Made by a program: the position numbers and the translations under genes. This document shows positions 11,968 to 24,345 of a stretch of DNA of 64,000 nucleotides, piece by piece (position 1 is the first letter of the stretch; each line of letters begins with the position of its first letter). Under the pieces are notes generated by a model that searched no databases, was not told the origin of the DNA, and saw only the letters and a list, made by a program, of their open reading frames with translations. The stretch covers positions 27,373,951 to 27,437,950 of the forward strand of contig CM066917.1 of NCBI GenBank assembly GCA_033964015.1, given 5' to 3'. This DNA comes from Scolanthus callimorphus. Taxonomy: Eukaryota; Cnidaria; Anthozoa; Actiniaria; Edwardsiidae.

Positions 11968-12112
11968 TCACGTCACTGGCGGCCATGTTTGTGGAAAAGA
12001 ACAAAAGAAAGTTCATTTATTCCCTCTCCGTCCGTCCACCAAACATGGCCGTTGCACTTTATTTTATTTTATTCGCAAAGAGGTTAGCGTAAACACGCCA
12101 CGATGATGTGGC
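11968..12112. promoter_or_regulatory. Candidate unfolded-protein-response elements upstream of the PDI gene
   Basis: TCACGTCA at 11968-11975 is the reverse complement of TGACGTGA, which fits the UPRE core TGACGTG(G/A) bound by XBP1/ATF6, about 320 bases before the PDI start codon. At 12097-12112 an inverted GCCAC-N6-GTGGC includes a CCACG half site and TGATGTGG. A complete ERSE (CCAAT-N9-CCACG) is not present. An ER stress response would suit an ER oxidoreductase, but this is inference from short motifs. Confidence 0.4.
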
Positions 12113-12296
12113 GAGCCTCTTGGAAAAGCCAAAAGCTCAAAGCATAATCAGCCAATCAAAAAAGACTAGATTTCCTTTCGCTTTATTCAGCGAAAATGGA
12201 AAGATTTGTATTATTTTTCTTGATTTTGGGTTGCCTGTGTAGATTTACCAATGTCAGCGGTCTTCCCCATGAGTCTTCCTTCTTTTCAGCCTCATC

Positions 12297-15200
12297 ATGG
12301 CGCCCGGTGCAGCTCTTTTCTATGGCTGTTTTCTCCTGAACGTTCTTGTCTTAATTCATGCCAATGTCATCGAATTAACTAACGATAACTTTGACCAGGT
12401 AAGCGTTATAGATGTAAGCACTCACGGTCCTAAAATCGGACCTTTGCAGATTTTTTTACGCAGCTTGCAAAGTCAGCATTGTGTATCGTTTGATTGTTGC
12501 GTGTTTGAAATGAAAGAAGCATGAAAAGTTTTCAGTTGAAAAGATTTTGGCCCGATTCCTGATTTCTTACTTCTCTTTTAAGTGAAACTATATCGCATGC
12601 ATCAAATGATGGACATTTTATCTTTCCCAACAATTTGCTGCGTCAAAAATTGTCACGAAGTTGGTAGAGGTTCCACGTCGACATTTTCAATTGGATATTG
12701 GGCTAATAAGCTTTCTATTCAACATACCCAATCAGTGATGAAGAGCATTTAGTGCGTATTTCTTTCCAGGTTGTGAATGGAGACAAGTTCGCCTTGGTTG
12801 AGTTTTATGCTCCTTGTAAGTGAAATAAAGTAACTGTTTTTTTTAAACGAATTATTTCAGTTGGACTAAGTTAAATTCATAAAATAATGTTTTATAGTAT
12901 TAAGCTTAAAAGATCGAAGAATGTACTATTCAAAAAGTTATTCAACTTATCTATTGGATTGTTATTGAAATACTGCAAATATCTGGACTACCTGTTAAAT
13001 ATAGTGAGGCCAAGTAAAAAAAAATCATGTTATCATCCCCGCCCGCATCGTTTTTCTTTTATTTTCATAAATTGTCTCCAAAACAAAGTCAAACGTCACA
13101 AGCGGTTAGAGACTGCTTCAAAATGTGGCTTTAATGAGCATGGAAATGCTTAAAATGAAACAGACGTAGTCATTTTGTACACAAAATATGGCATAAATCA
13201 ATCAAACAAGGCATAAACAAGGAGCAAAATGAAATAATAAATAAAAAGGGCCGCTTTGAGACTTTTTTGGAAAGCTCTGGGCGATAAACATGTTAATTTT
13301 TTTACTTGGCCTTATGAAGTGTATAAATTTTTTAGCATGTCTATTTAGGAGTAAGGTGTACATACACTCCTGACACTAAAAACGTATTTTGTACAATTTA
13401 ATTTCACATTTTAATGGTATGAATTAGTTTGTACTATTATGTACCGAAGTTCATCCCACAGTTCCATGTTCTATAACCACTAATGTTAACATCTCTTTTT
13501 AGGGTGTGGTCACTGCAAGGCTCTGGAACCCACTTATAAGCAACTAGGTGAAGCCTTTGCCAAGTCAGATGACATCGTTATAGCCAATGTTGATGCTGAT
13601 GGCGATAAAACCTTGGGTGGTAGGTTTGAAGTAAAGGGTTTTCCTACCATCAAGTATTTCCCTAAAGGAAGCACTAAAGCTGAAGAGTAAGTCTTGGTTT
13701 TCTTGCATTGTATAGAATATCATTTCCAGTTACATCCCCAGTTAACCAGACTCCAGTTACATCCCCAGTTAACTGTGCAGTTTTCATCATTCCTCAAACT
13801 CTGCATTTACTAATTAGTTGTGTTTTCTAAGCATTCCCTGAATCTAACATATATGTATCATGATAGCTTTTGCAATACCCCTGAGTGGGTTTTGGTTGCT
13901 AAAAGTGTTAGTTGTGGGATTGAAAGAGGCTACTAAAAATCTCTAGAACAACTCTGAAGGTTGCTTCAGTGTTTTCAGAATTATGGAAACTGCAGTAAGA
14001 TATGATCCCTTTGCCACTGGATTTTAAAATGACTTTAATTGACATGGCTTGTTCTTTATTAAAGGGGCACTCTCACACTTAATTTTTGTACAACCTGTCA
14101 AAAAATAGGTCCAATTCTAGTCACCAAAAATACATTTAAGTTTACAGTGAATAACCAAAATAACAGTCTAGGTTTGTTAAATGACCTTTTATCTGTTAAA
14201 TCAATGCAAATCTATAGTGTTTTTATCTATTATGGAGAGGATGGAATTGGATTGTGATTTGAATGATTTGCTACTCAGGCAAGCGTGCGAGTGCCCCTTT
14301 AAGAAGTACTTTATTTCTAACTTAGTTGCAAGCTCATCATCCTTAAGATCAATGTCAATAAAAACAAGGACACTGAACATGCCAGAAACATACAACATTC
14401 GGATGTCTGGCAGCGCATGACAGACTCTTCTGACAAGACTAAATACACTGAGAGAATTAGTCTCTGTAAAATTTTCAAGTGATTGAATAGCACACTTCCT
14501 GGAATTCTGTTTATTTTCGCAGTGAGAGGAATTATTTAAATATTTAGAATAAAGGTATTTCATAATCTGGACTGACTCCAAGCTAGTAAAATAATATATT
14601 TGTTGTTGTCCTTGTTTAGGTACACTGGTGGACGAGACCTTACTGATTTTGTAAAATTTATAGAGCAAAAGACAGGTAAAGATGGAAAATATGAAAACTT
14701 AAAGCACTGCACAAAGGCAAAGCTCCCAATACATGCAACACCTTTGTAGTAGTCATCTTCAGTAATGTTTTATGTATTAGGAATGTATAAAAAGGTATAG
14801 AAAACCGACCTCCCTGTAATTCAGTTTTTTGCACTGCAATATGGTGAATAGGCTCAAACACCAGCCTTGTGTGAGCCTGCGTTCCTACATCTCTTGTCAT
14901 GCAAACCGTGAAATTAAGAAATAATCATAGTCATAATTTTACGCCTTGTATCAACATTATAGCCGTAACTCATAAAAAATCTAGGCGTAAATCAATGAGG
15001 AGAAAACAGTAGAAACTGAAAAAACAGTCGTTATTTTACGCCTAAGTAAAAAGGAAATTTTTAGGCGTATTTATGCCTGTACAATTTCAAGCCCTGCTTT
15101 TACTCATTGAACATTGCTGTTTTGATGCTAAAGTATTTGCCAATCAGTTGATGCATTCTTGAAACTTGGTAAAAGCTTTGAATCTCAACAATAACTGAAC

Positions 15201-18200
15201 TGTCTCTCGAAGTCAACAAAAAAATTCACAGGTTTCGCGGCTTGAAAATATCAAGCTAAAATTACTCTTGTGTTGTGATATTCTTCCCAAACGAGGTTCC
15301 ATTGGTGAGATATGTATTAATTCTCACAATTTTCTACCGATTTCGTGGTGAAATGCTTGGATATTAAGTTCTCACACAGACAGCTCAACTTTGCACCATA
15401 GAAGCCCATATCAAGTGTTTTGCCAGGCAAGTGGCAAATCATCCATGACATCACTAACCAACAAGCCGAAAGGAGTCAAAAGGAGTCTAGGGATGAGGCT
15501 AATTATTATTATTACTGAGTAATCTTTAAAATGTATTGTGCTCTCCATTAACTTGGTAGTAACTCCTTACCCCTTATAAATCTAGGCGTCAGGGGAAGGA
15601 TTCCACGTGTGAAAACAGATGTTCTAGAACTTGATGATTCAGACTTTGACAAGATTGTCAAAAACCCTGCCAATGATGTTCTTGTGGAGTTTTATGCCCC
15701 ATGTAAGTATATGATTACTTAAGTAGTCCGTATAAGAACTACCCGGGCCAACGGCAAAGTGTGGTGGAATGCAATGTTTTCTATTGAAAATAGAGATGAT
15801 TTCATTGGCTTAGACACAAAAATCAGTAAAATTACCATGAAAGAATAACTTTTCTTGGGATTTATGAGGAGATATAAGCACATGTGGTACTCATAAAGAG
15901 GATAATATATGTGATGTTTAAAGACGTTGTATATGGGGAACCTAGTGTAAAATAGTGATTCTCCTTCCTTTGTTTTTCTTTAATGAGAGTTTTTATCGCC
16001 ATATTTCCTCAAGCAAGTCAAAATCTATAATTGTTTCACTTGTATTATGTTACTACTCATGACAACTTTTTGTGGGGAAAAATGGGACATATCCTATGTG
16101 GGGAACCCTCAATGCCATAGAACAATGGAGTTTCATTCCTTGCATGAATGATTACTTAATCTACTCCTCAGGATAGTAGCTTCTGTTTTAATGAATGAGA
16201 GGTCTTTTTAGTGTAATATCAAACACATAACATGTGGAACTTTATTTTAGGGTGTGGTCATTGCAAGTCACTAGCACCCGTTTATGAAAAAGTTGGAGCT
16301 GCATTTAAAAATGAACCAACAGTAAGTTCAACACTGCAGAGTGCCATTCCAGAACATTTTCCATCCCCTTAATGTTTGTGTGTGAGTTTGATGGGGGGTG
16401 GGGGGGGGGATCACAGGGGACTATCCACCCCCACATCACCAGGTTGTTTTTTATTCTATCAATTGAAAATGACTATCAGGTGATAATATTGCAAAATAAA
16501 AAATCTTTGTTAGAATAATGAGAACATAGGTAAAACAGCCATATTTTTCCTTCTGTCTACTTTAGACTTATTGAATGAATTACCTAACTCCATGGCTTAC
16601 ATGTTAAGCTGTTGTGTCTTTATATACCGACAAGTATGGCTCTTGTATTATGGCTCCAATGGTGTTTCCATCCCTCTTTGTATAGCAAAGGCATGAAAAA
16701 TAATTTTGTTGCTTCTACCTTGATTCCAGTGTGTTGTTGCCAAAGTTGATGCAGATGGAAAAAGAAACATTGGGGAGAAGTAAGTCTTATTATCATTGTG
16801 TGTTTCCAAAAAATATCCATACCCCCCTATGGAAGGGATTGGAAATTCCAGAGGGGGTCAATTTACCTGATCTTTTCCATACAAATACTGTATTTTTCTT
16901 CGGAAATGGAATGGTGGGGGAATGGATATTTTTCTGGAAACACACATTATACTTACAGGGTAGTAACATTAGTGCATGTATACAATCACAATTTTGCAGC
17001 TACATGTACAGACTTGTCTATAGTTTGTGACTTAACATTAATTTTAGTCATCAAATTTATACAATCCTTTCTTTAAAATCTAATAACACTATAAAAAACT
17101 AATATTATTTACACGTTTCAATTAATATTTAAGCAATAACAATTATAGTGAATATAAATTTGTAAAAAGGCTTAATTGAGTTTTCAATTTTATATAAATG
17201 TTTAAAAAACAATGTTCAAAAGGCTAAAATTATCAGTCTGCAAAAGTAGTCATTTTAGCATTCTCAGATCAGTCTGCCAAAGTCCCTTTTCTACCCTGGC
17301 AAGTCCCTCTCCTTTTCATTTGCTTTCCTTCTCCTTGTTGATCTTGATCCTCTTAGGCAAACATGAGCACTCTGCAAAATGGCAAAGGAAATCTTTGTCC
17401 TGATCCATGTGATCGTCATACATAGTTTTCCTGTAAGAAATAATTCCTTCCTTAACATTCGGACAGATTTTTGGGGCTGCAGGAAGGGAGTTGAATAATG
17501 TGGCTGCACAGTTTCGTCTTGAATTTGTGACTGATACAATTGCAATTTCCCGTTTTCTGATTGTTGTATAGATTTGGATATTTTAAATCCATTGGCCAAT
17601 ATATGGCATGAGTACTTACAGATACCCCTGCATATTGATCCACAGAGACAGTCACGGGACACAGGATATTTTTAAAACAAACATAAATATTTCAGTCTAT
17701 TGTTTTTTTCAACAGATATGGTGTCAGTGGTTTTCCAACTATCAAATTTTCCCAAAGAATAACAAGGAAGGAGAGGAGGTAAGAATTATTGTTGGCGGTT
17801 AGTCATTTAGGATGGAATAAAATTTCATGAATGTATAAAAGGAAAAGCAGCATATTATGCATCATCTTTTTCCTTCACAGCCAATTGAAATGTATCTCTC
17901 ACACAAAGGGACACTCATGTGAAAAAAATCAAAGCTTTGAGTGGATTGACTTAAAAGATGCAACAGGCTGTGATTTTAGCCCCTAAAAGATATGACAAGC
18001 ATCGCTATATACGTATCCCTGGTCTTCTGGGAAGAGGCTGTCATACAAGATCTCGTTTGTGACATAACTTCCAGCTGAATTCTTGCTCTCAAATTAGCCA
18101 ATCAGAGCATTGGGCAATTCCAGAAAATATATGTACCCTGGGGGTGGGTGGCACTAGTTTTTGACCCCCCCTCCCCCTCATGCATTCAGAATTCCTGAGA

Positions 18201-21200
18201 AGTTATACTAGCTTCCAGCTGCCCTCCCATGCAGGCAGAAATCCGAGCTTGAAACCCCCCCTCCCATTCAGAATTTCCAAATGCCCCCGGCTCCTGGGGT
18301 ACATATATTTTCTGGAATTGCCCCCTTTTTTTTTTGCATTTCCAAGCATTCCAAGCAGATTCTAAAAATTATCATCTCACTTGAGTTCGTCAGCCAATCA
18401 GGAACGAGATCTACTGTCACTGACCTGATATGCGATTAAATATCAGGAACAGTTCATATAAACCAAACAAATTTGGTTTGATTCTGCAAATATCAGAGCT
18501 TGTTTGGTCTCGCCATGGGTATTTTGGCTCGACTGCCTCTCGCCAAAATACGAACCACAGCTCGACCAAACTCGCCTGATATTTTGCTGAATCAAACCAA
18601 ATTTGCCTGATTATATATAAACATTGCAATTGAGCATAAAAGCTTTTCCATCTCCTCAGAAATCTGGCCTAACATCAAATGTAAACTGTGTTTGATTAAA
18701 TCTAGTTTTTGCTAACCCAATCTGTGAACATTTGGTTATCTGGTGCTGGACCTAGGACTGATTGTTTTGTTTTGACAAACAATCCTTGGTGTACACCGAA
18801 GAGAGATCGGCTGGTTTGTATCTCTGAATAAGTTGTCCTTATTTCAGTATAATGGAGGAAGAAGCGAACGTGACTTTATAGACTTCCTAAATGAGAAATG
18901 TGGTACCAAGAGAGTGTCTGGTGGTGGCCTTAATAATGAGGTATGCAATAGGGACCATTAATCCTGGTTAAGGTTGGTTCGCACTATAGAAATAACAGTA
19001 ATTGTGAAAGACAGCACCTCACTAGACTTCATGACTCCATTCTCGAACCCAGACCTCCCTGGCTCCTTGCGGGAGAGGCTCTGGTGCCAGCCATTGATGC
19101 ATGTGCAAGATTTAATACACAGACATAAATTATCATTATGAAAGGTTATTAAATTTTGAAATTTTGAAAATCTGAAAACGTGGGAAAATACATTTCTTGT
19201 ATTTATATTGATAAAAAGAAAGAGAGACTAACAAAGTTATTATTGCCAACGTTTCAGACTCTTTATTCAGTCCTTCTTCAAGGCGGTTACTGAAATCAAT
19301 TAATTAATTAATTAAGTAAGTAATTGATTTCAGTAACTGCCTTGAAGAAGAACTGAATAAAGAGTCCGAAACGTTGGCAATAATAACTCCGTTAGTCTCT
19401 CTTTCTTTTGATCATTCAACTTATCTTCAGAGAGACCAGCATCCTTAAGGATCCGGGAGCGTTGCTGTTTTGTTTTTTCTCATCTTTTGTATTTATATTG
19501 CTAATGGATCACAGTCATTATGAGCCAATGTACCAAGGAAACCACTGGTTGGGGAAAATGTGAAAAAAGTGTTGACCAAAGTAAATCCCACTGAATCTAG
19601 ATTTTCCCAAATTCAAGTGAACTTGAGATTGTATGGTTAAAGGTATCATCAGGATATTATATAATATAACCTGTTCTTTCTTCAATAAGGCGGGCAAAAT
19701 TGAAGCTTGTGATGCCTTTGCCAAGAAATTCATGGAAAACAAGGATGACCGTGAGAAAATCCTTGAAGAGGCTAAAGAAGCTGCAGGCAAACAGGACAAC
19801 CCTAAGTAAGTTTCTGAATAAGTTTTTTCTTTCTAGTCATCATGCTATTTAGGGACCACGATTTGGTTTTGCAAAATGTTTCGTTGGGGATTTATCCAGT
19901 TTAGTGATTAAGAAGTGGGCAACAAGCAATGTATTTTATGTGAAGTTGCCAATGGGAGATCCAGGGGGGAGGTGAATTGCATGTGGATGCACCCCCTTTA
20001 CAATACAAAAATTGGCTTAAAACGACAAATTGTAGTCCTTAGTACTAAATTCTAGTAGCAATATTGACAAATCTGGTTCGCACCACATTTTCCAAAAACC
20101 TGGATCTGCCCTTGGTTGCCTGTGCTGGCTCTTCTGTGTGGATATTCAGAAATTAATATTTTCAGATTCCTGTTGTACAAAAGAATGGGTGGGGTGGGGG
20201 CATCACCATTATCGGCATTGGGTAATAACCCATCAAAGAGATCAGGATCCAAAGAGGTCATTGAGAGTCACAACACAGGGCCCGACACTGCCACCATATG
20301 GTCGCCAATGGCGACTAAATTTGGGACTTGGCGACCGAAATTTTAAAGCTAGTCGCCAAATGGCACCCCATCTTTCTAAGTTCTCCTGACATCCACACTT
20401 ACGTGGCGACTAAACATTGCGTTTTGGCGACTAATTTTTTTTGAATTGGTCGCCAATGGCACCTAGCGAAAAACGTTAATGTCGGGCCCTGCAACAAAAA
20501 TGGAAATCCAAGAAAAATACAATGAGATTTCAGAATCTGCCGACCCTAGTGCAGACTCTTAGTAGCCCTAGGAATCGAACATTATTGTTGTGAGTAATGT
20601 TATCGTTGTTCTTGTATAGGATGGCAACATATTATGTGAAGGTTATGGAACGTGTCCAGTCCAAAGGAGACGCATTCATTACCTCAGAAATCAACCGTCT
20701 CGAGAGAATCCTGGGTAAGCTAAATACTTGATCATGCTCTGGGGTTTTAGCTGCTTTCTATGGCAATAGCCAGTCACCATAAATATCTGCACCCCCCTGT
20801 TGAGGACCCCAATTTCAGCTACCCACCCTGGAAATTTTTGGTTGTCCCTAACCACCACCCTGGAATTCCAGTGAGTTTTCTCATGAAGACCCAAGATCGC
20901 TTACCCTGGTGCATCATGGGTAATCTTATGAACTAGCACTACTGTGAAATTGTCATTATTGTTATATAGACACGAGTGTTTTACTGGGAGATACGCCACT
21001 CGTAGATCTCATACGAAGCTACATCCGGGTCCTCAGTGACATATTTTCCATATCCTCACTAGTGAGGATATCGGTCAAAACAAAAGTGCTTGGAAATCAA
21101 TTTGGAATATTTTTTCAGGTTTGTCTATATAATAAAAAGAAAATTACACGGTGGCTTGAAGATATGAGTTTTATTTTCTCGTGTCAAAAACAATATTTTA

Positions 21201-21479
21201 CTCATTCGCTGCGCTCATTCGTAAAATATTGTTCTTGCAACTCTAAAATAAAACTCATATCTTCGCGCCACCGTGTAATATCCTCTATATATTGCACTTC
21301 AAATTACAGCTAAAATTGCTTACTTCGGCTTATTGGTCCAATGACAGTGCTTTCAAGAGAGTGGGCATTTGTTTAAAGAAGTATTGAATGATGATGTCTT
21401 AAAATAGTTTCTGATAATTTAACATTCAAACAATGTAAATTTTGATATTTTACAGGGACGGCAGAACAGTTTTCAAAGT

Positions 21480-21510
<31 letters not shown>

Positions 21511-21803
21511 GGGGGGGCTCATTAGTAAGATTGTATGGCAAGGTGGGGGGGGAGGGGAGCTGAGTTTAGTGAAAAATGTATTGTATTGTAGTGAAAAGTT
21601 GGTGAAATGTGGGCTCCTCCGAAGAATCTGACTGCATGGGAAGTATGTTTTCCTCCATTTGACTAGATAGCCGCTGGTGTTTGAATTTTTATCTTTGTAT
21701 TTTACCAGATGGACAGATCAGTGAGAACAAGCGAGATCAATTTATGATGCGCAAGAACGTCCTAGCACAATTCGCCAGTGCACAGAAGAAAGAAGAGTTG
21801 TAG
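12297..21803 (+). CDS. ER protein disulfide isomerase with two thioredoxin domains and an ERp29C-like tail (ERp38 / plant PDI-D type)
   Basis: Twelve exons with GT-AG junctions and consistent phases: 12297-12398, 12770-12815, 13503-13686, 14620-14675, 15586-15702, 16251-16321, 16730-16779, 17716-17778, 18848-18940, 19690-19805, 20620-20714, 21709-21803. The product would be 362 residues once one base is allowed for (below). Residues 1-22 form a signal peptide. Two thioredoxin-fold domains follow, each with the redox motif WCGHCK (W50-K55 and W169-K174) and the FPT(I)K cis-proline segment. From about residue 262 an all-alpha ERp29C-like domain begins (AFAKKFMENKDDREKILEEA), and the chain ends KEEL, a KDEL-type ER retrieval signal. 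The protein should form and rearrange disulfides in the ER lumen. Exon 8 has TTTT at 17747-17750 where five T are needed for IKFFPKNNKEGEE; as written the frame is lost from there. Both splice sites of that exon and all later exons are intact, so sequencing error or a rare allele is likelier than a pseudogene. Confidence 0.93.
13730..13782. repeat. Short tandem duplication in PDI intron 3
   Basis: The unit CCAGTTACATCCCCAGTTAAC occurs twice, separated by a few bases. Local duplication in an intron, with no function suggested. Confidence 0.7.
14059..14302. mobile_element. MITE with TTAAAGGGGCAC termini
   Basis: Begins TTAAAGGGGCACTC and ends with its inverted counterpart GAGTGCCCCTTTAA, about 240 bases apart. 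A related but larger element with TTAAAGGGGC ends lies at 37651-38052. Non-coding, intronic. The repeated TTAA at the ends may be the target duplication. Confidence 0.6.
15795..16153. repeat. Dispersed repeat copy B (inverted relative to 10198-10560)
   Basis: Lies in PDI intron 5. Matches the 10.2-10.6 kb copy in reverse complement through several blocks, including ATATAAGCACATGTGGTAC and the repeated TGGGGAACC motif. The copies have diverged, so insertion is not recent. Confidence 0.65.
16797..16957. mobile_element. Small inverted-repeat element in PDI intron 7 (family also at 34.7-36.0 kb)
   Basis: Left end GTGTGTTTCCAAAAAATATCC and right end GGATATTTTTCTGGAAACAC are inverted. Inside is a motif reading roughly GGAAATTCCAGAGGGG...AATTTACCTGAT...CATACAAATACTGTATTTT that recurs, rearranged and inverted, near 34780-34930. 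A low-copy MITE family within this window. Confidence 0.6.
18112..18323. mobile_element. MITE, GGGCAATTCCAGAAAATA family, copy 1
   Basis: Starts GGGCAATTCCAGAAAATATA and ends with the inverse TATATTTTCTGGAATTGCCC. The interior is a second inverted pair of C-rich and G-rich blocks around GGGTGGCACTAG. A second copy at 40260-40526 shares the ends and the CTAGTGCCACCC block. Lies in PDI intron 8. Confidence 0.8.
19212..19409. mobile_element. Near-perfect palindromic MITE in PDI intron 9
   Basis: Arms of about 90 bases: the left arm begins AAAAAGAAAGAGAGACTAAC and the right arm ends GTTAGTCTCTCTTTCTTTT. The symmetry centre is the AATTAATTAATTAATTAAGT tract near 19308. The transcript would fold into a long hairpin. 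Confidence 0.85.
20276..20491. mobile_element. MITE, CAGGGCCCGACA family, copy 1
   Basis: Ends are inverted: CAGGGCCCGACA on the left, TGTCGGGCCCTGC on the right (through ATGTCGGGCCC). The interior has alternating TGGCGAC / GTCGCCA blocks. A second copy at 40099-40541 carries another MITE inside it. Lies in PDI intron 10. Confidence 0.8.
21143..21279. mobile_element. Palindromic hairpin element in the last PDI intron
   Basis: Left end ATTACACGGTGGCTTGAAGA, right end TCTTCGCGCCACCGTGTAAT. The inner arms share ATATGAGTTTTATTTT / AAAATAAAACTCATAT and ACAATATTTTAC / GTAAAATATTG. The arms are nearly perfect with a loop of roughly 20 bases. Confidence 0.85.
21480..21518. repeat. Microsatellite (TG)n followed by a long G run
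   Basis: A TG dinucleotide run leads directly into more than 20 consecutive G, then normal sequence. G runs of this length are prone to length error and can form quadruplex structures. Confidence 0.9.
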
Positions 21804-22745
21804 GAAAGCCAGCTAGTAAATAATTTTGCCTTGTAGTAAAGTTGTTTTTTATAAATGTTGGATTTGAGTACACATTACACTATTGTGGTCAGTGTACTTT
21901 CGAAACAAGATCGCTCCTAAGGCTTTTTTTTAGGTTTTATTTTCAAAGATTTGTTAATAACAGCGACGCCGCACGTCGAAATCTGAAGCATACTTTGCTG
22001 TTTCACTGTTTGCATTCTCTTCTGGTTTTCTAGACGTTCCTCTTTTTTTTTAATTGTACTCTCCCGCGCGCCACGGGACCGTGCGCTTTTTTCTTCGCTT
22101 TGCTGTGTGGAAAAACATAAAGGACGACTTGGGACAAGTCTACTGGTTTTCTTATGGGTTGGCTTTCCTGTGGTGCCTGCGGAGGCGACTATTATTTAGT
22201 CCCCCATGCAGGACTAAACCTGGTTTCAATTTAAGCCACCACAACCCATGCCAAATGTCAATAAGAGTGGATTTCAGATGAATGCCGTGAGTAATTCGCA
22301 CTTTACGTTTACTCCTAGACGTTTAATTCAGAATTGGTGTACTTATTGCGTTTGGTTTACCACAGTCATGTGAAATCGGCACTCTATTCCAATTATGTAG
22401 CAGCTGCTCGTAAGATCTAAAAATTGAATTGAATTGAATCGAATCTAAAGCTATTGGCTTGATGCACGTCATTGTTCTATTGTATTCTCGTTCTATTCTT
22501 GTGTTACCATTGTTTTCACTGAGGTGCATCAATCCTATAGGGATAGGTCTTCCGATAGCTTCTACATCACCCATCGAAGGAAGCTCACGGTGTGACTGTT
22601 GCTTGTGAAAACCGCAGTATATAAGCCCTATATGTTTGTCTTAGCCCTGGTTCAATTCAGCTTACTGTCTACTACCTTTAGCAATAAACAATTTATTGAT
22701 TCTTATGTTTCTTTCGTTGTTGTTATTTTGCTTTGACATGAGACC
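21804..22745. other. PDI 3' region, no further gene recognised
   Basis: Immediately follows the PDI stop codon and probably holds its 3' UTR. No AATAAA appears close to the stop; the first clear one is near 22683, inside a short CAATAAACAATTTATTG hairpin-like stretch, so the real polyadenylation site is uncertain. No convincing ORF. Confidence 0.4.
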
Positions 22746-22746
22746 C

Positions 22747-23070
22747 CGGGGGACTCCCATATGTCGTCGGGCGGGGGTGATCGTCGTATCTTTTAGGGGT
22801 TTAAGGGCGGGGGGGGGGGTATCTTTTAGGGTGTTTGCAGCGAAAGTTGAGCCGCTAGTGCCATAGCCTGTATTCCCAGCCGTTGTTTCTTGTGCGATCG
22901 TGGCTGGAATTCGAGAGCCATGTTGAAAATGGTATCTTTTAGGGGTTAATGGTAACTAGGGGTTAAAATTCTGGTTGACCACACCTAGAATGGTATCTTT
23001 TATGATTGAAATTTCATTTTCCCGACGAGCTCTCCCGCCCAACGACATATGGGAGTCTTCCCCCTCCCCT
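22747..23070. mobile_element. MITE with GGGGACTCCCATATGTCG termini
   Basis: The left end GGGGGACTCCCATATGTCGT is matched by ACGACATATGGGAGTCTTCC on the right. GGTATCTTTTAGGGG-type blocks occur three times inside. Non-coding, and lies just left of the giant inverted repeat. Confidence 0.75.
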
Positions 23071-23759
23071 CAGCCGGGATGAGACCACAGATTTCGCAGG
23101 AGCGTGTAAATACCCTGATATCAGTGATAAAATGCTCACTTATGTTCCAGCACTACTTTTTAATTTTCAAACGTACGCCCAGAATTTGTGGATTTGCCTG
23201 GTAAAATGTGATGTAATCCGAGCTTTTCAGCCAAAAAAGTGAGATCAGATCTTGTCCGCATTTGAGTATCGAGCCCTTTCAAGCAATCCGTGATCAAAAC
23301 TGGCAATTCTGCTTTCGGCTTGTTTGCCCTTTCGATTTCCGATTTTCACCTGTTTATTTGAATTTCTAGTTTTTTGTTATCTGAAATCGGAAATATCTGG
23401 GACTTATTTTAAGGAAGAGATTTTCAGAAAAAAGGGATATTTTGGGGGAAAAATAATCTGTGACCAAACCTGGCAATTCTCCTTTCGGCTTGTTTGCCCT
23501 TTCAATTTCCGATTTTCGCCTGTTTATTTGAATTTCTAGTGTTTTTGTTATCTGAGATCGGAAATATCTGGGACTTATTTTAAGGAAGAGATTTTCAGAA
23601 AAAAGGGATATTTTTTTGGAAAAAAGGCAGACTCTTTTCAGGTTTTCCGAAAGTCGGAAAAAAGTGCCACTTTTTTCAGTTTTTTCAAAAAGCTATCTCC
23701 AAATTTTTTTTCAATTTCCGAGATTCAGAAAATTACCAATACTTTATTCAGATTTTCTT

Positions 23760-24345
23760 CAATCATTTTTGCCTATTTTCCGATTCCTCCGCAAATAGAA
23801 ATTGATATGTCATGCCAGGTGCGTGACATTCTATTCCAGGGTACCCAGTCTAAATAACAACATCCGTGGTATCTCTCCGTTATTACTGTAACTATCGACG
23901 CCTGGAGGTGAGGGCGCTTCAGCCTTTGATGACTGGTCCCCGGCAGTAGAGTTGGAGGGTCGGAGAACAGGAGGGGACGCAGTAACCAGATCCTCCAGTA
24001 CTTCCACCTCTCAACACTGGCAGCTCTGATCCCAGCTTGCTCAACAGGCACTATAATAGCGCAGGGATTGCTGAGTTTGCGAGGCCGGCGCGCGAAACGC
24101 GTTCCAAATCAGTGATCACGTGAACACTTTTTGTACACCACGTGATGAGGTGTTTGATGAGGCTCGAAGAGAAAATGAAAGAGGATCAGCATAAGCTTAC
24201 TTTGTTCGGATTAACCTTATAGACTACTGACATGCCTCCCGACCGAGAAGCTGATGTGACCTTGGAATAGAATGTCACGCAACTGCCACGACATATCAGT
24301 TTCTATTTGCGGAGGAATCAGAAAAATAGGCAAAAATGATTGCAC
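23760..24345. mobile_element. Palindromic insertion inside the left arm of the giant repeat
   Basis: The left side reads CCTCCGCAAATAGAAA then GATATGTC near 23785; the right side reads GACATATC then TTTCTATTTGCGGAGG near 24290-24315. Even the flanking foldback sequence (CATTTTTGCCTATTTTCC) is present in both orientations, so insertion was coupled to an inversion or a second folding event. The matching place in the right arm (near 27280) lacks it. Confidence 0.7.
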
